From assembly GCA_014621425.1 (NCBI GenBank), contig JAANBB010000596.1:1-20875 (forward strand): a stretch of DNA of 20,875 nucleotides. The letters are read 5' to 3'. The notes beneath the pieces are model-generated. The model made no database searches and was not told where the DNA came from. It was given only the letters and a program-made list of their open reading frames with translations. Position 1 is the stretch's first letter, and each line of letters starts with the position of its first letter. Below are positions 9,508 through 18,894 of this stretch, one piece after another. Both the position numbers and the translations under genes were made by a program. The DNA comes from Cylindrodendrum hubeiense (taxonomy: Eukaryota > Ascomycota > Sordariomycetes > Hypocreales > Nectriaceae).

Positions 9508-10905
9508 GGTACTCTCTCATTGTTCAAGGAGAAAGTGAAGTTGTTGAAAAAGCGCTAGCTAGAAGAAGCTGTGTTGAAATCCGTTCACACGATCAGGTTG
9601 AAAGATGGGACAAGACCGAGAGACACGGCACGGCGAGCCAAGGATATATACGCCCAGGCACGAGCAAGTCCACTAGCCACCCAGGCACGAGCAGGTTGCC
9701 CACGAGACTCGTCGGAGGCGGCACGGCGCTTGTCCGGACCCCTCAGTCGCTCACACATGATACCGCCGACGACAATCTACTTCGTCGACAGGACAATCGC
9801 CGCCTGGGGATCTCGTCGGACCCCACTGATGGCAGTACCCCGCCGCCAGGGTTCACGGCCGCGTAGGGGGCGCGAGTCGGCGACGGGAGGCGTGAGCCAA
9901 TGGCTGGAGCACATGCTCGACGCACCGTGTGGTTGTAGGGCCCCGCGAGGCTGCGCTGGCGGCGCACATGTGCCATGCTTGGCTATGAACGGCTGCTTTG
10001 GACGCGGTAGTGTGGGTGGGGGTTGGGGGATTGAACGGCTCCAGCTCTGTTCATCGTTGAAGCTCCGTGCCGTTTCGAAAGCATTGGCGAATGGGGGGTC
10101 CCTGGACAATATGATACGTATGATGCTCGTACGAAAGCGGGAGTGTGTTGCATTATATCTGAGCGCGCGAGCCGATTCAAACCGTTGGGGTTGCTCGAAC
10201 GCATGGGCATCCGCAGCACCCTCGGGTTCCCCAATTGAGAGGCCTATTGAATCAGCAACCACACAGCATGACTGTCCTTACGAAGGCACAGCCCAGCTTC
10301 CAGAGGCGTCATGACCTCTTGCTGTTTGGCTGGGGTATAATTTGTACGGAGTAGAGAGGCTGGACGTGTTAGCGGGCCGTCGACGAACCATGCATTCCCC
10401 GAATAGGAAACCCCACCGACCAATCAACGCTGAGGTACACACCACATGCAGCAGCTACCACTCATGTAAGGAGTCCAGCAGCCACGACACTTGGAATGAG
10501 TAGAGAGGACAGCACAAGCCCAATGCCCCGAGGGTACCTCTGGTAGGCGTACTGAGCACGCGGGCGATGCCTACCGTAGCTATTTGTGCGGCATTTTATT
10601 TTCGTCGTGCCAATCGTTTCGTTAACTTTCTAATGCGAATCTGCACACACCCATCCGTCCGCCATGCTCATGCCGTCATGGCCTGGAGCCAGGGACTGTC
10701 GGCAGTAGCAAATAAGCAACCGAGCACGACAGGACCCTTGGACACGGCTTGTGGGAATTCTGGGGTAGCAGTGATGCTTAGCTGCCATGGCGCCTGTGCG
10801 TGACAAGCTCTAAATGGAATCGGCACCCTCCCACACTCGGGTCTTTCAGGAGGTCATGATACCGTCAAAGCTGTAGGCTCAGTCAACTGACATGCCAAGT
10901 AGCGG
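9508..10905. other. 1.4-kb intergenic region upstream of BTA1
   Basis: This lies between the BTA1 start and the end of the next minus-strand gene. A TATATA at 9645-9650, about 140 bp upstream of the BTA1 ATG, is a possible minus-strand TATA element. A 14-bp direct repeat (cccaggcacgagca) sits at 9653-9666 and 9680-9693. A plus-strand frame of about 247 codons (9571-10314) is open, but its first ATG comes only at about 9757 and its composition is arbitrary, so I do not call it a gene. GTACGGAGTA occurs at 10344-10353. Confidence 0.45.
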
Positions 10906-11769
10906 TCACTTTAGATCGGTGCCAGCGTATCGCAACGTCAGTCCGTCCACCACATTGCCGCTGTTGGTGAACAGGATCCTACACCGCACCACCTCAAACT
11001 TGTCCGTAACCGAGAAACGGAGTGATTCTTCTTCCTTCTGGGTTCGCACGAGGAACGCTTTGCCCTGGATCTCAGCCTGGGGTTCGTGGCTATGAGCGTC
11101 CACGATGGCATTCCACGCCAGCAATCGCCCACCAGTAATGGAAGCGGAGCTGTATTCAGGTTCGCAGGATAGGCGCAGAATAATTGAGAGTTCGCCTGGG
11201 TCAGCTAGAGGCCCATAGAAGAAGTACCATACTGGGTACTCGTCCTGACTCGGTCTGAATACGGCTCCTATCGAACTGGCACGGTTCTGCGGCAACGTGG
11301 CATCCAAGCCAAGCGTTGGGGCAGGAGAGTCGGGGCCCAGATACTTTTCAGCAAGCGTAAGTTGTAGAAATGTTGGGATGGGGCCTAGGTTGTTCTCGGC
11401 GAAATGAGTTGCAATCTGGACCCGGGTGTCATGATCCACTCGGCAGAACAAGGCCTCCCGTCCGGAGTCGTCGGTGCCGATGACCACCTCCGGGACCTCC
11501 ACCAGCCCGGCAATGGACTTGACTATTTTGGCACTCGACAAGGACCCTTGCAGCATAACGAGATAGGCTGCAGCTCGTGGCGGTTTGGGGGCAGTTTCTC
11601 TCTCGGGGATCAAGCCTTGTAGTTCATTGATCTTGTCGATTGCTTCTGTCTTGTTGAGGTCGAATAAATCCATGTACTGTTGGATTGTTTCTACCTCTGG
11701 TCGCCCTGGGAGGGGGCCATCATGGGCAGAGGCCTGAGCGAGCGATTCAAGTTCATCTAGCGTGTTCAT
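10906..11769 (-). CDS. Gamma-glutamylcyclotransferase/AIG2-like protein, probable pseudo-enzyme
   Basis: A single exon of 287 residues; ATG 11769 (MNTLDELESLAQ) was chosen because the longer frame begins only at a GTG. The C-terminal third (about residues 177-287) has the gamma-glutamylcyclotransferase/AIG2-like fold signature: YPVWYFFYGPLADPGELSII, then GRLLAWNAIVDAH, GKAFLVRTQKEEESLRF and VDGLTLRYAG. Family members cleave gamma-glutamyl or related amines through a glutamate in a (Y/F)E-(G/T) position and bind substrate through a YG(T/S)L loop. Here the loop reads YGPL, and the equivalent of the family's YETDxYEVVRC reads SVTDKFEVVRC, placing Val254 where the catalytic Glu is expected. The first 170 residues contain an N-terminal acidic helix-rich part and a segment (AAYLVMLQGSLSSAKIV) that I cannot assign. 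It is divergent from ADA3. A non-catalytic role is inference. Confidence 0.8.
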   Translation of the reverse strand: MNTLDELESLAQASAHDGPLPGRPEVETIQQYMDLFDLNKTEAIDKINELQGLIPERETAPKPPRAAAYLVMLQGSLSSAKIVKSIAGLVEVPEVVIGTDDSGREALFCRVDHDTRVQIATHFAENNLGPIPTFLQLTLAEKYLGPDSPAPTLGLDATLPQNRASSIGAVFRPSQDEYPVWYFFYGPLADPGELSIILRLSCEPEYSSASITGGRLLAWNAIVDAHSHEPQAEIQGKAFLVRTQKEEESLRFSVTDKFEVVRCRILFTNSGNVVDGLTLRYAGTDLK

Positions 11770-12534
11770 GATGTAAATGTCACATTTTGTGATGGATCGG
11801 TGTCTGGCACGGTGTAGGAGAAACACAGTCGAGGGATCAGCTTTTATGGTTTCGCACCCATGTAGCCATTTATGGCCGTGCTGGGCAGTAGCCCGGATTT
11901 TTGAGTCATCCGGTGAGGAGTAGACCGTTTCTCGTCCATTTTCTCAACAAGTCAAATGGAGGGACATTTCAAAATACTTCTATGCAATATGGGTAGCGAT
12001 AGGTACCTAGGGAAATAATGACCCGGGTGTGGAGCCTACCATTCATTGTTCATCTTGAGAACAATCTGTTTGTCGTACTTGAGGCTGGTGCCAAGCAGGT
12101 AACTTGACGCCATTCACGGTGGCGAGAATGGTCTCTCAAACACAAGATAAATAGATATGTGTGAAGAGAATTTCAACTGTAAAGCTAAATAAGAAAATTA
12201 TGGATAAGATTTTGTATGGTAGCAATTGGATTTAAGGAATTGTAGAGAGTAAGTCATCCACACCCGGATGGATTGGGTGTGTCTGCTTATACTCGGATGT
12301 ATAGTTCTTCCGACACCCGAGAAGCGGGCCCCCGGAAGGCAACCCCTCGAGCAAGCGCCGCCGACGGCAGAAAAGGTACGTACCTTCCCGGCGGCCTTGA
12401 TGCACGGAGGCGGCGCGCCGTCATCTTGTCGCTTGTTGTCGCATCTCGAGATCCTTCGACTCCATCGCATCGACCCTCACGACCACCTCCCCATCGATCC
12501 GCCGCCAGGCCCCTCTTCCCATACTGTCTCCACG
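11770..12534. promoter_or_regulatory. Divergent intergenic region between AIG2-like gene and ADA3
   Basis: About 0.77 kb separates two divergent starts. An AT-rich part covers about 12130-12250. A 7-bp inverted repeat CACACCC/GGGTGTG with a 9-nt loop lies at 12259-12281. The frame from ATG 12268 stays open into ADA3 and could be a 5' UTR or an N-terminal extension. No independent gene was recognised. Confidence 0.45.
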
Positions 12535-14590
12535 ATGCCTCCAGGAGGACCAGGCCAGAAGGGCACCGGTAAAAAGAATTCCGCAGCCATGCAGAAGCAG
12601 AGCCGCAACACCACGCCAGCCCCAGCTGCAGCAGCAGCAGCAGCTGGAACAGCTAGTCTCCCGCCCCAGGAGTTCTACGACCCGGACTACCTGAACACTA
12701 GAGTCATTCTCTTCCGGAACTTGACGTACGACGACCTCGTCGACCAGTCGGCCTCCAATGCGACCGTCCCTGACTCCAAGAGCCTCGACGGCATGATCGA
12801 GCGCCTCAAGAGCCTCACCAACATCATGGAAAAGCGCTCCACCTTTTACGACCGCGGCATGCGACATCTGGCGGACGAGCGGAAGAAACGACCTGCCGAA
12901 GACTACGACCGCGGGCGCGCAGATGGTGAGCAGGAGGGGAAGCGACCCAAGCATAAGCGTAAGAAGACCGATGCCCTGGCTGCTCCGGATGGAAACGTTG
13001 GTATGGCTCCCCGCCCCAATTTTGCGCGTTAATTCTCCTTCGCGCGCTTGACAGCTGTCAGCACTGTTAGTTGGCTGACTTTTGTCAACCGCGAATTTTT
13101 TTCATGCTAACTTATTCACGATAGAACGATCGTCCCCTCTTCGAGATTCGAAGAACAAGCACACCCGCAACGACTCGGCGAGCTCGTCTCTATCCCCCGC
13201 TGCCGCAGCTTCACCATCCGCAATGGAAGTTGACGACAAGACAAAAAAGGAAGATGAGGAGGAAGAGTCGAGCTCCGAGGACGAGGGTGCGCCGCCCCGA
13301 CGCGAGTTGCCCCAGTCGCAGACCTTTGGCGAAGATCCCTCTACCTTCCCCGACCCGACCGTATACGAAATCAGACCTGTGTTCCCTGGCATGCCGGATG
13401 AATTACGAAAAGAGATTTACTCCGTTGCTACCTATCCCAGGAGCGATCTTGCCGACCTCATCGCTGGAGACCCGCCAGACAAGGACTTTAGCAATGCGAA
13501 GCCGAGCAGTCAGATTAACTTTTCAACATTCTCAACCTACGTCGACCCATTTTTCAGGCCATTTTCCGAAGAAGACCTGGCCTTTTTACGAGAGCGGGGA
13601 GACCGGGTAATGCCATTTGTGATGCCAAAGCGTGGCAAGCGACACTACATGGAGGTCTGGGCCGAGGAGGACGGCGCAATGTCCATCGACTCCCCCCAAC
13701 AAGGCCGCGACAAGCTCCCACCAAACCAGCCTCGAGGCAGCATCGAGAATATGGATGATGATGTTGGAGAGAGTGACAAACTCTCAGTTGGACCCTGGCT
13801 GGCCCGATTGATGCAGACGTTCCGACCTGAGGCTCGCGCGCAACCTGCCGAAGAGAAACCAATCACGAATGGCGTGACAAATGGAGATATGAGCATAAAT
13901 GGCGATGCCAACGGTGAAGACCATGCCGGGGGAATAGACGACAAGTCGAATCCTTTACAACCAGCTACCTTCATGCAGGAGTCCTCAACAGAAACTTGGA
14001 AGAAGGCGTCGCATCCCAAGCTCGAATACTCCCAAGTCGACGAGCGTATCAAGCAGGAGCTTCGACATATCGGATTTCTCCCTCTAGAAGGATTCGAGGC
14101 AGAATTTGACGGTCATTTCGACGATGAAGTAGCTGCGAGATTGCGCCTCCTCCAGTCGCGGCTCAAGGAACAGATGCTTATCAACGGCGCACGCAAATCA
14201 CGCCTGACTGACTTGGTCCGCGAACGCATGGCGCACCAGGAATACCAGACCATCTTGGAGGATCTCGACTCGCAAGTCCAGGCGGCGTACCTCAAGCGAA
14301 CGCGGACCATGGGCAAGAGCAAGAAGAACAAGCGACCCGGGGGTGCTGGTGGAGGTAGCCACTTTGTGGGCGGCGCTGCGGGCACGGCGCGGCCGGGCAT
14401 TGGCGATCTGACCAAGATGCTCATGGAACGGCGAAGACGGTGGATTGATACGATTGGATCGGTGTTTGACGATGAGAGCCTGGGCAAGGTCCCGCGAATT
14501 ACAGACCCAGAGAGTTCCATCTTCAAGTCTAAGGATATGGCTGACTTGATCAAGAAGGAGAAGGAGCAGTGGGATGAGGAGGACGAATGA
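12535..14590 (+). CDS. NGG1: ADA3/NGG1, SAGA/ADA histone acetyltransferase adaptor
   Basis: Exons 12535-13000 and 13125-14590 join in phase 1 over a 124-nt intron (GTATGG, branch tgctaac, acceptor gatag), giving 643 residues, close to yeast Ngg1. The C-terminal Ada3 domain (about residues 454-640) is clear: [20 protein letters not shown], then [36 protein letters not shown] and [16 protein letters not shown] conserved N-terminal block ([18 protein letters not shown] to about residue 120) precedes a basic nuclear-type stretch ([11 protein letters not shown]) and an acidic, serine-rich linker. The protein bridges Gcn5 and Ada2 in SAGA and ADA and supports nucleosomal H3 acetylation. A GCAGCAG run encodes an alanine tract near residues 30-38. 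ATG 12535 (ccacgATG) was chosen as the start; an in-frame ATG at 12268 would add 89 residues of non-conserved sequence. Confidence 0.92.
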
Positions 14591-14925
14591 GCCGGTGGTG
14601 TCCGGTTTCAAGTGTCCATGTATCTTAGTTGCTCCCACTGGGTTTTGCAGGGGGAGGGGGGGGAAACGGCGTTTAGAGTACTGGGGACCGGTTTTATGGG
14701 GGAACAGGCTTAACGAATAGCATGCGTGTTTTTATTATATATAATCAAACGGCCTATTGCTGGCTTCAACAATGGACTTGCACATGATGGACGGGGAGGG
14801 GGTGGCTCTCGGCCGAGTGCCTCTTGGTATCAGTCAATTGCGGAGACAACGGCGATTCCCGCCTGGGCCAGCAATCGACAGCTTCGTAGACAGCCTAGCA
14901 GCAGTGAATTAAGGCCAAAAACAGA

Positions 14926-14962
14926 GCATGCAGCATGCAGACGTCCCCAGCACTGCATGCAG
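14926..14962. repeat. Cluster of GCATGCAG direct and inverted repeats
   Basis: GCATGCAG occurs at 14926-14933, 14933-14940 and 14955-14962. The last lies within the 10-bp palindrome ctgcatgcag (14953-14962), so 14933-14940 and 14953-14960 also form an 8-bp inverted repeat with a 12-nt spacer. It lies 340-375 bp upstream of the urease ATG. Confidence 0.7.
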
Positions 14963-15016
14963 TAGGCCACGATGCTCGGCCGTCGTCGTCGTCGCGGGCG
15001 CCGTGACCAATAGACG

Positions 15017-15041
15017 TTATCAAAAGGGCACATTCCTTATC
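15017..15041 (-). promoter_or_regulatory. Two GATAA sites upstream of urease
   Basis: TTATC (GATAA on the minus strand) occurs at 15017-15021 and 15037-15041, exactly 20 bp apart, about 260-285 bp before the urease ATG. Paired, closely spaced GATA sites are the preferred targets of the nitrogen regulators AreA/NIT2. Their function here is inferred. Confidence 0.4.
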
Positions 15042-15171
15042 GGGCGTCGTCCCCAAGCCGCATTCCGGCCGCCGGTGAGCACCACGGACACACGGGCACC
15101 GCCGGCGGCACGCGACTGCGACAGTGACAGGCGAGACAGTGGGGGAGGGCAGCAGCTTATTTTATCCCTCT

Positions 15172-15207
15172 TCTCGTACTTCTCGTGCCTCTCGTGCTTC
15201 TCGTACT
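15172..15207. repeat. 9-bp tandem repeat, four copies, upstream of urease
   Basis: Four consecutive 9-mers of the form tctcgt(a/g)c(t/c) occupy 15172-15180, 15181-15189, 15190-15198 and 15199-15207. The pyrimidine-rich tract lies 94-129 bp before the urease ATG, where a promoter initiator or 5' UTR would be. Confidence 0.8.
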
Positions 15208-15300
15208 GTGCCGGGCCGTACTGTTTCCCCAATCTCCGCGCAACCAGCGATCGAAGCGAGCCGGTAGACTGCACGCTGAGCTGCTGCTCGAAACCCAACC

Positions 15301-18178
15301 ATGTATCTGGTTCCCAAGGAGGTTCGTCGTCGTCACTGCGCCTGCGCTGCCCTCGGTGTGCATTGAGTGGACTGGGGACTAACAGGGGGGGTGCTTCTCC
15401 AACTCGACCACAGCTCGACAAGCTCGTCATCTCCCAGCTGGGCCTCATCGCCCAGCGACGTCTGGCGAGAGGAGTGAAGCTGAACCATTCCGAGGCGACG
15501 GTAAGTGAATAAAAATAAATCAGCCCACGCTTGCTCTTGCTCGCTTTTCTCATCATCATCATGCATCCCGCCTCCCTCATGACACCGACCCGCACCGGCA
15601 CCAACACCAGCGCTGACATGACATGACGACACCCCACAGGCTCTCATCGCCAACAACCTCCAAGAGCTCATCCGCGATGGCAACCACAACGTCGCCGACC
15701 TGATGGCCCTGGGCTCCACCATGCTGGGCCGCCGCCATGTTCTGCCCTCCGTCTGCAGCACCCTCCATGAGATCCAGGTCGAGGGCACCTTTACCACCGG
15801 AACGTATCTCGTCACCGTCCACAACCCCGTCTGCACCGACGACGGCGATATCCGCAGGGCCCTCTACGGAAGCTTCCTCCCGGTCCCGGATGCCGGCGTG
15901 TTCCCCATGGCCGCCGCCGACGAGTACGAACCGACCAAGCAGCCCGGCGCCGTCATCACCGTCAAGGCCAAGGTCGCCCTCAACGAGAACCGCAAGAGGA
16001 TTCGCCTGCGGGTGACGAGCAAGGGGGACCGGCCCATCCAGATCGGATCTCACTACCACTTCATCGAGACCAACCCGCAGCTCGAGTTTGACCGCATCCG
16101 CGCGTACGGATACCGCCTCGACATCCCCGCCGGCACCTCGGTCCGCTTCGAGCCCGGCGACACCAAGACGGTGACCCTTGTCGAGATCGGGGGCAACCGA
16201 GTCATCCGCGGCGGCAACAACATGGCTTCCGGGGTAGTCGACCTCTCGCGCGCCGACGAGATCCTCGCACGCCTGCAGGAGGCCGGCTTCGCTCACGCCC
16301 CCTCCCCGGCTGGCGACCTCGGCCACATCGACACCTTTACCATGGACCGCTCCGCGTACGCCACCATGTTCGGCCCCACCACTGGCGACCTCGTCCGGCT
16401 TGGCAACACCGACCTGTGGGTCAAGGTCGAGCACGACATGACCGTCTACGGCGAAGAGTGCAAGTTTGGCGGTGGCAAGACGCTGCGCGAGGGCATGGGT
16501 CAGGCTACCGGGCGGTCGGACGCTGAGACCCTGGACCTGGTTGTCACCAACGCCCTCATCGTTGACTGGTCCGGCATCTACAAGGCCGATATTGGCATCA
16601 AGGAAGGCATAATTGTAGGAATTGGCAAGGCCGGCAACCCGGATGTCATGGACGGCGTGGCCCCCAACATGGTTGTTGGAAGCTGCACTGATGTCATTGC
16701 GGGAGAGGGCAAGATCATCACCGCTGGCGCCATCGACACGCATATTCACTTCATCTGCCCACAGCAGATCCCCGAGGCTCTTGCCTCTGGTGTTACTACT
16801 ATGCTTGGAGGCGGCACTGGTCCAAGGTTCGTATACATCCCCGTTGTCCCATTATATCAGGGCTCTCGTTTCCTTCAACAGACCCCGGTTACACTCGTAG
16901 CTAACCGTCTTACAGCGCCGGAACGAATGCAACGACTTGTACCCCTGGCGCACACTACATGCGCCAGATGCTGCAAGCCTGTGATACCTTTCCCATCAAC
17001 ATCGGCATCACCGCCAAGGGCAATGATAGCGCCCCCGAGGCTCTGCGGGAGCAAGTCGCGGCTGGCGCATGCGGTCTCAAGCTCCATGAAGACTGGGGCA
17101 GCACGCCTGCCGCCATCGACGCATGCCTGACTGTCTGCGACGAGATGGATATCCAGTGCCTCATCCATACTGATACCCTCAACGAGTCTGGCTTTGTCGA
17201 GTCTACAATCAACGCCATCGACAACCGCACCATCCACACATACCACACCGAGGGCGCCGGCGGCGGTCACGCCCCTGACATCATCTCTGTCGTCGAGCAC
17301 GCCAACGTTCTGCCTTCGTCGACGAGCCCCACGCGGCCCTACACGCGCAACACGCTTGATGAGCACCTTGACATGCTCATGGTATGCCACCACCTGTCCA
17401 AGGACATCCCCGAGGACGTGGCATTTGCGGAGAGTCGCATCCGCGCCGAGACCATCGCGGCCGAGGACGTGCTGCACGACCTCGGCGCCATCAGCATGAT
17501 GAGCTCCGACTCGCAGGCCATGGGCCGCTGCGGCGAGGTCATCCTGCGCACCTGGAACACGGCGCACAAGAACAAGGTCCAGCGCGGGTACCTGCCCGAG
17601 GACGAGGGCACGGGGGCCGACAACGCCCGCGTGAAGCGGTACGTGAGCAAGTACACGGTGAACCCGGCCATCGCGCAAGGGTTCTCCCATGTCGTGGGAA
17701 GTATCGAAGTTGGCCAGTTGGCCGATCTCGTCGTTTGGGATCCGGCATGGTTCGCAACAAAGCCCAGCCAGGTGATCAAGAGTGGTCACATCGCGTGTGC
17801 TCAAATGGTATGTCCTCCTTTCAGTTGCAATGGACCCCAAACTCACCTTCCAAACAGGGCGACCCCAACGCTTCCATCCCTACCGTCCAGCCCATCATTG
17901 CCCGCCCCATGTTCGCACCTCTCGTTCCAACCACCAGCGTGCTCTTCGTCTCCGCCGCGTCCATCTCCTCGGGCGCCATCGCATCCTACGGCCTGCGCAG
18001 CCGTGTGGAGGCCGTCCGCGGGTGCCGCAACATCAGCAAGCGCGACATGCGCCACAACGACCTCATGCCGCGCATGCGCGTCGACCCGGAGAGCTACATC
18101 GTCGAGGCCGACGGCAAAGCGTGCGTGGCGGAGCCGGCGACGAGTCTGCCGCTCACGCAGGCGTTCTTTGTGTATTAA
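15301..18178 (+). CDS. ure1: Urease (nickel-dependent, fused gamma-beta-alpha)
   Basis: Five exons, 15301-15321, 15414-15500, 15640-16826, 16916-17807 and 17858-18178, give 835 residues, typical of fungal and plant ureases. Donors are GTTCGT, GTAAGT, GTTCGT and GTATGT. The gamma part (1 to about 100: [20 protein letters not shown] and [11 protein letters not shown]), the beta part (about 130-250: [18 protein letters not shown]) and the alpha part (from about [20 protein letters not shown]) are in one chain. Active-site residues are present: HxH nickel ligands at 404/406 (THIHF), carbamylated Lys487 (GLKLHEDWG), the [10 protein letters not shown] and [13 protein letters not shown] histidines, flap Cys589-His590 (VCHHL) and Asp630 (SSDSQAMGR). 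These numbers run three below jack bean urease. The cytosolic enzyme hydrolyses urea to ammonia and carbamate and needs accessory proteins, none of which is in this window. The 21-nt first exon was placed by its conserved start and frame. Confidence 0.96.
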
Positions 18179-18894
18179 GGAAGAGTGACTAGAAGATTGA
18201 GGCGCGAAAGATGATATACTAGTATCTATTTCGAGCGAAGGCTGGGTTGCAACGGCACGATTCAATGGCGAAGGCAGGGGGAGTATGTGAATTTGAGAGG
18301 TGCCCTTTACAAAAAAGAACCACTGCATTTGATGTACATTTCCTACGAGGAACCCAACTCTGACGGGGTGATGTTTGAGTGTGATGAATCCAGTCTTAAT
18401 CCAGCCCAGAAGCGTGTTGAAATATTTTGTAAAATACGTAAGCTTAGCCTTAACTCACTTACACATAACACACGACACGACGAAGGTTGAAGACAAGCTC
18501 TTAAATTTGAATTCCAAGAATCGTTGCTCTCATTACGGCATAGCCAGTTCAGCTGTGATAAATACAGCGACCAAGACGAAAAACGTACACAACACGGAGG
18601 ACCTCCTCCCGCAACCCATCCCGTCCCACTCCGTCACGGAGACTCCCATCCATGACCGCGTCCCCAGTGTTTTTGGTGCGTACGGCCCCAAGTGAAACCC
18701 TCCCAAGCAACACAAATAACTAAACGAGACCCCCCAAACACCGAAAGAGTATATAGGATAAGGGCCCTCCTTTCCACATCTCACTTCCCGTCAGGTATCA
18801 TGCTTCCTGGCAGCGATAATGCTGCAGGAGCTAATCAGGAAATGGTCATCAGACCGGAGAAAGCCAAAGCAGCGCCAAGAAACAAGGGAGTAGC
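18179..18894. other. Intergenic region between convergent urease and HMG-box gene
   Basis: About 0.7 kb, AT-richer than its surroundings, containing only short open frames with no family resemblance. It should carry both 3' UTRs and polyadenylation sites. I see no repeat or RNA gene. Confidence 0.5.

Larger units (their letters stand above)
14591..15300 (+). promoter_or_regulatory. Urease upstream region
   Basis: This 0.7-kb region follows ADA3 and leads into urease. It starts with G-runs (about 14651-14664) in the ADA3 3' flank and then contains a cluster of GCATGCAG palindromes (14926-14962), two GATA-factor sites (15017-15041) and a 9-bp tandem repeat (15172-15207). No coding sequence was recognised. 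Confidence 0.5.

Noticed and set aside
9571..10314. 247-codon plus-strand open frame
   Set aside because: No ATG near its beginning, Arg/Ser/Gly-rich arbitrary composition, no motif.
15577..16749. 390-codon minus-strand open frame
   Set aside because: Antisense shadow of urease exon 3, whose sense translation is strongly conserved.
16875..17846. 323-codon minus-strand open frame
   Set aside because: Antisense shadow of urease exon 4.
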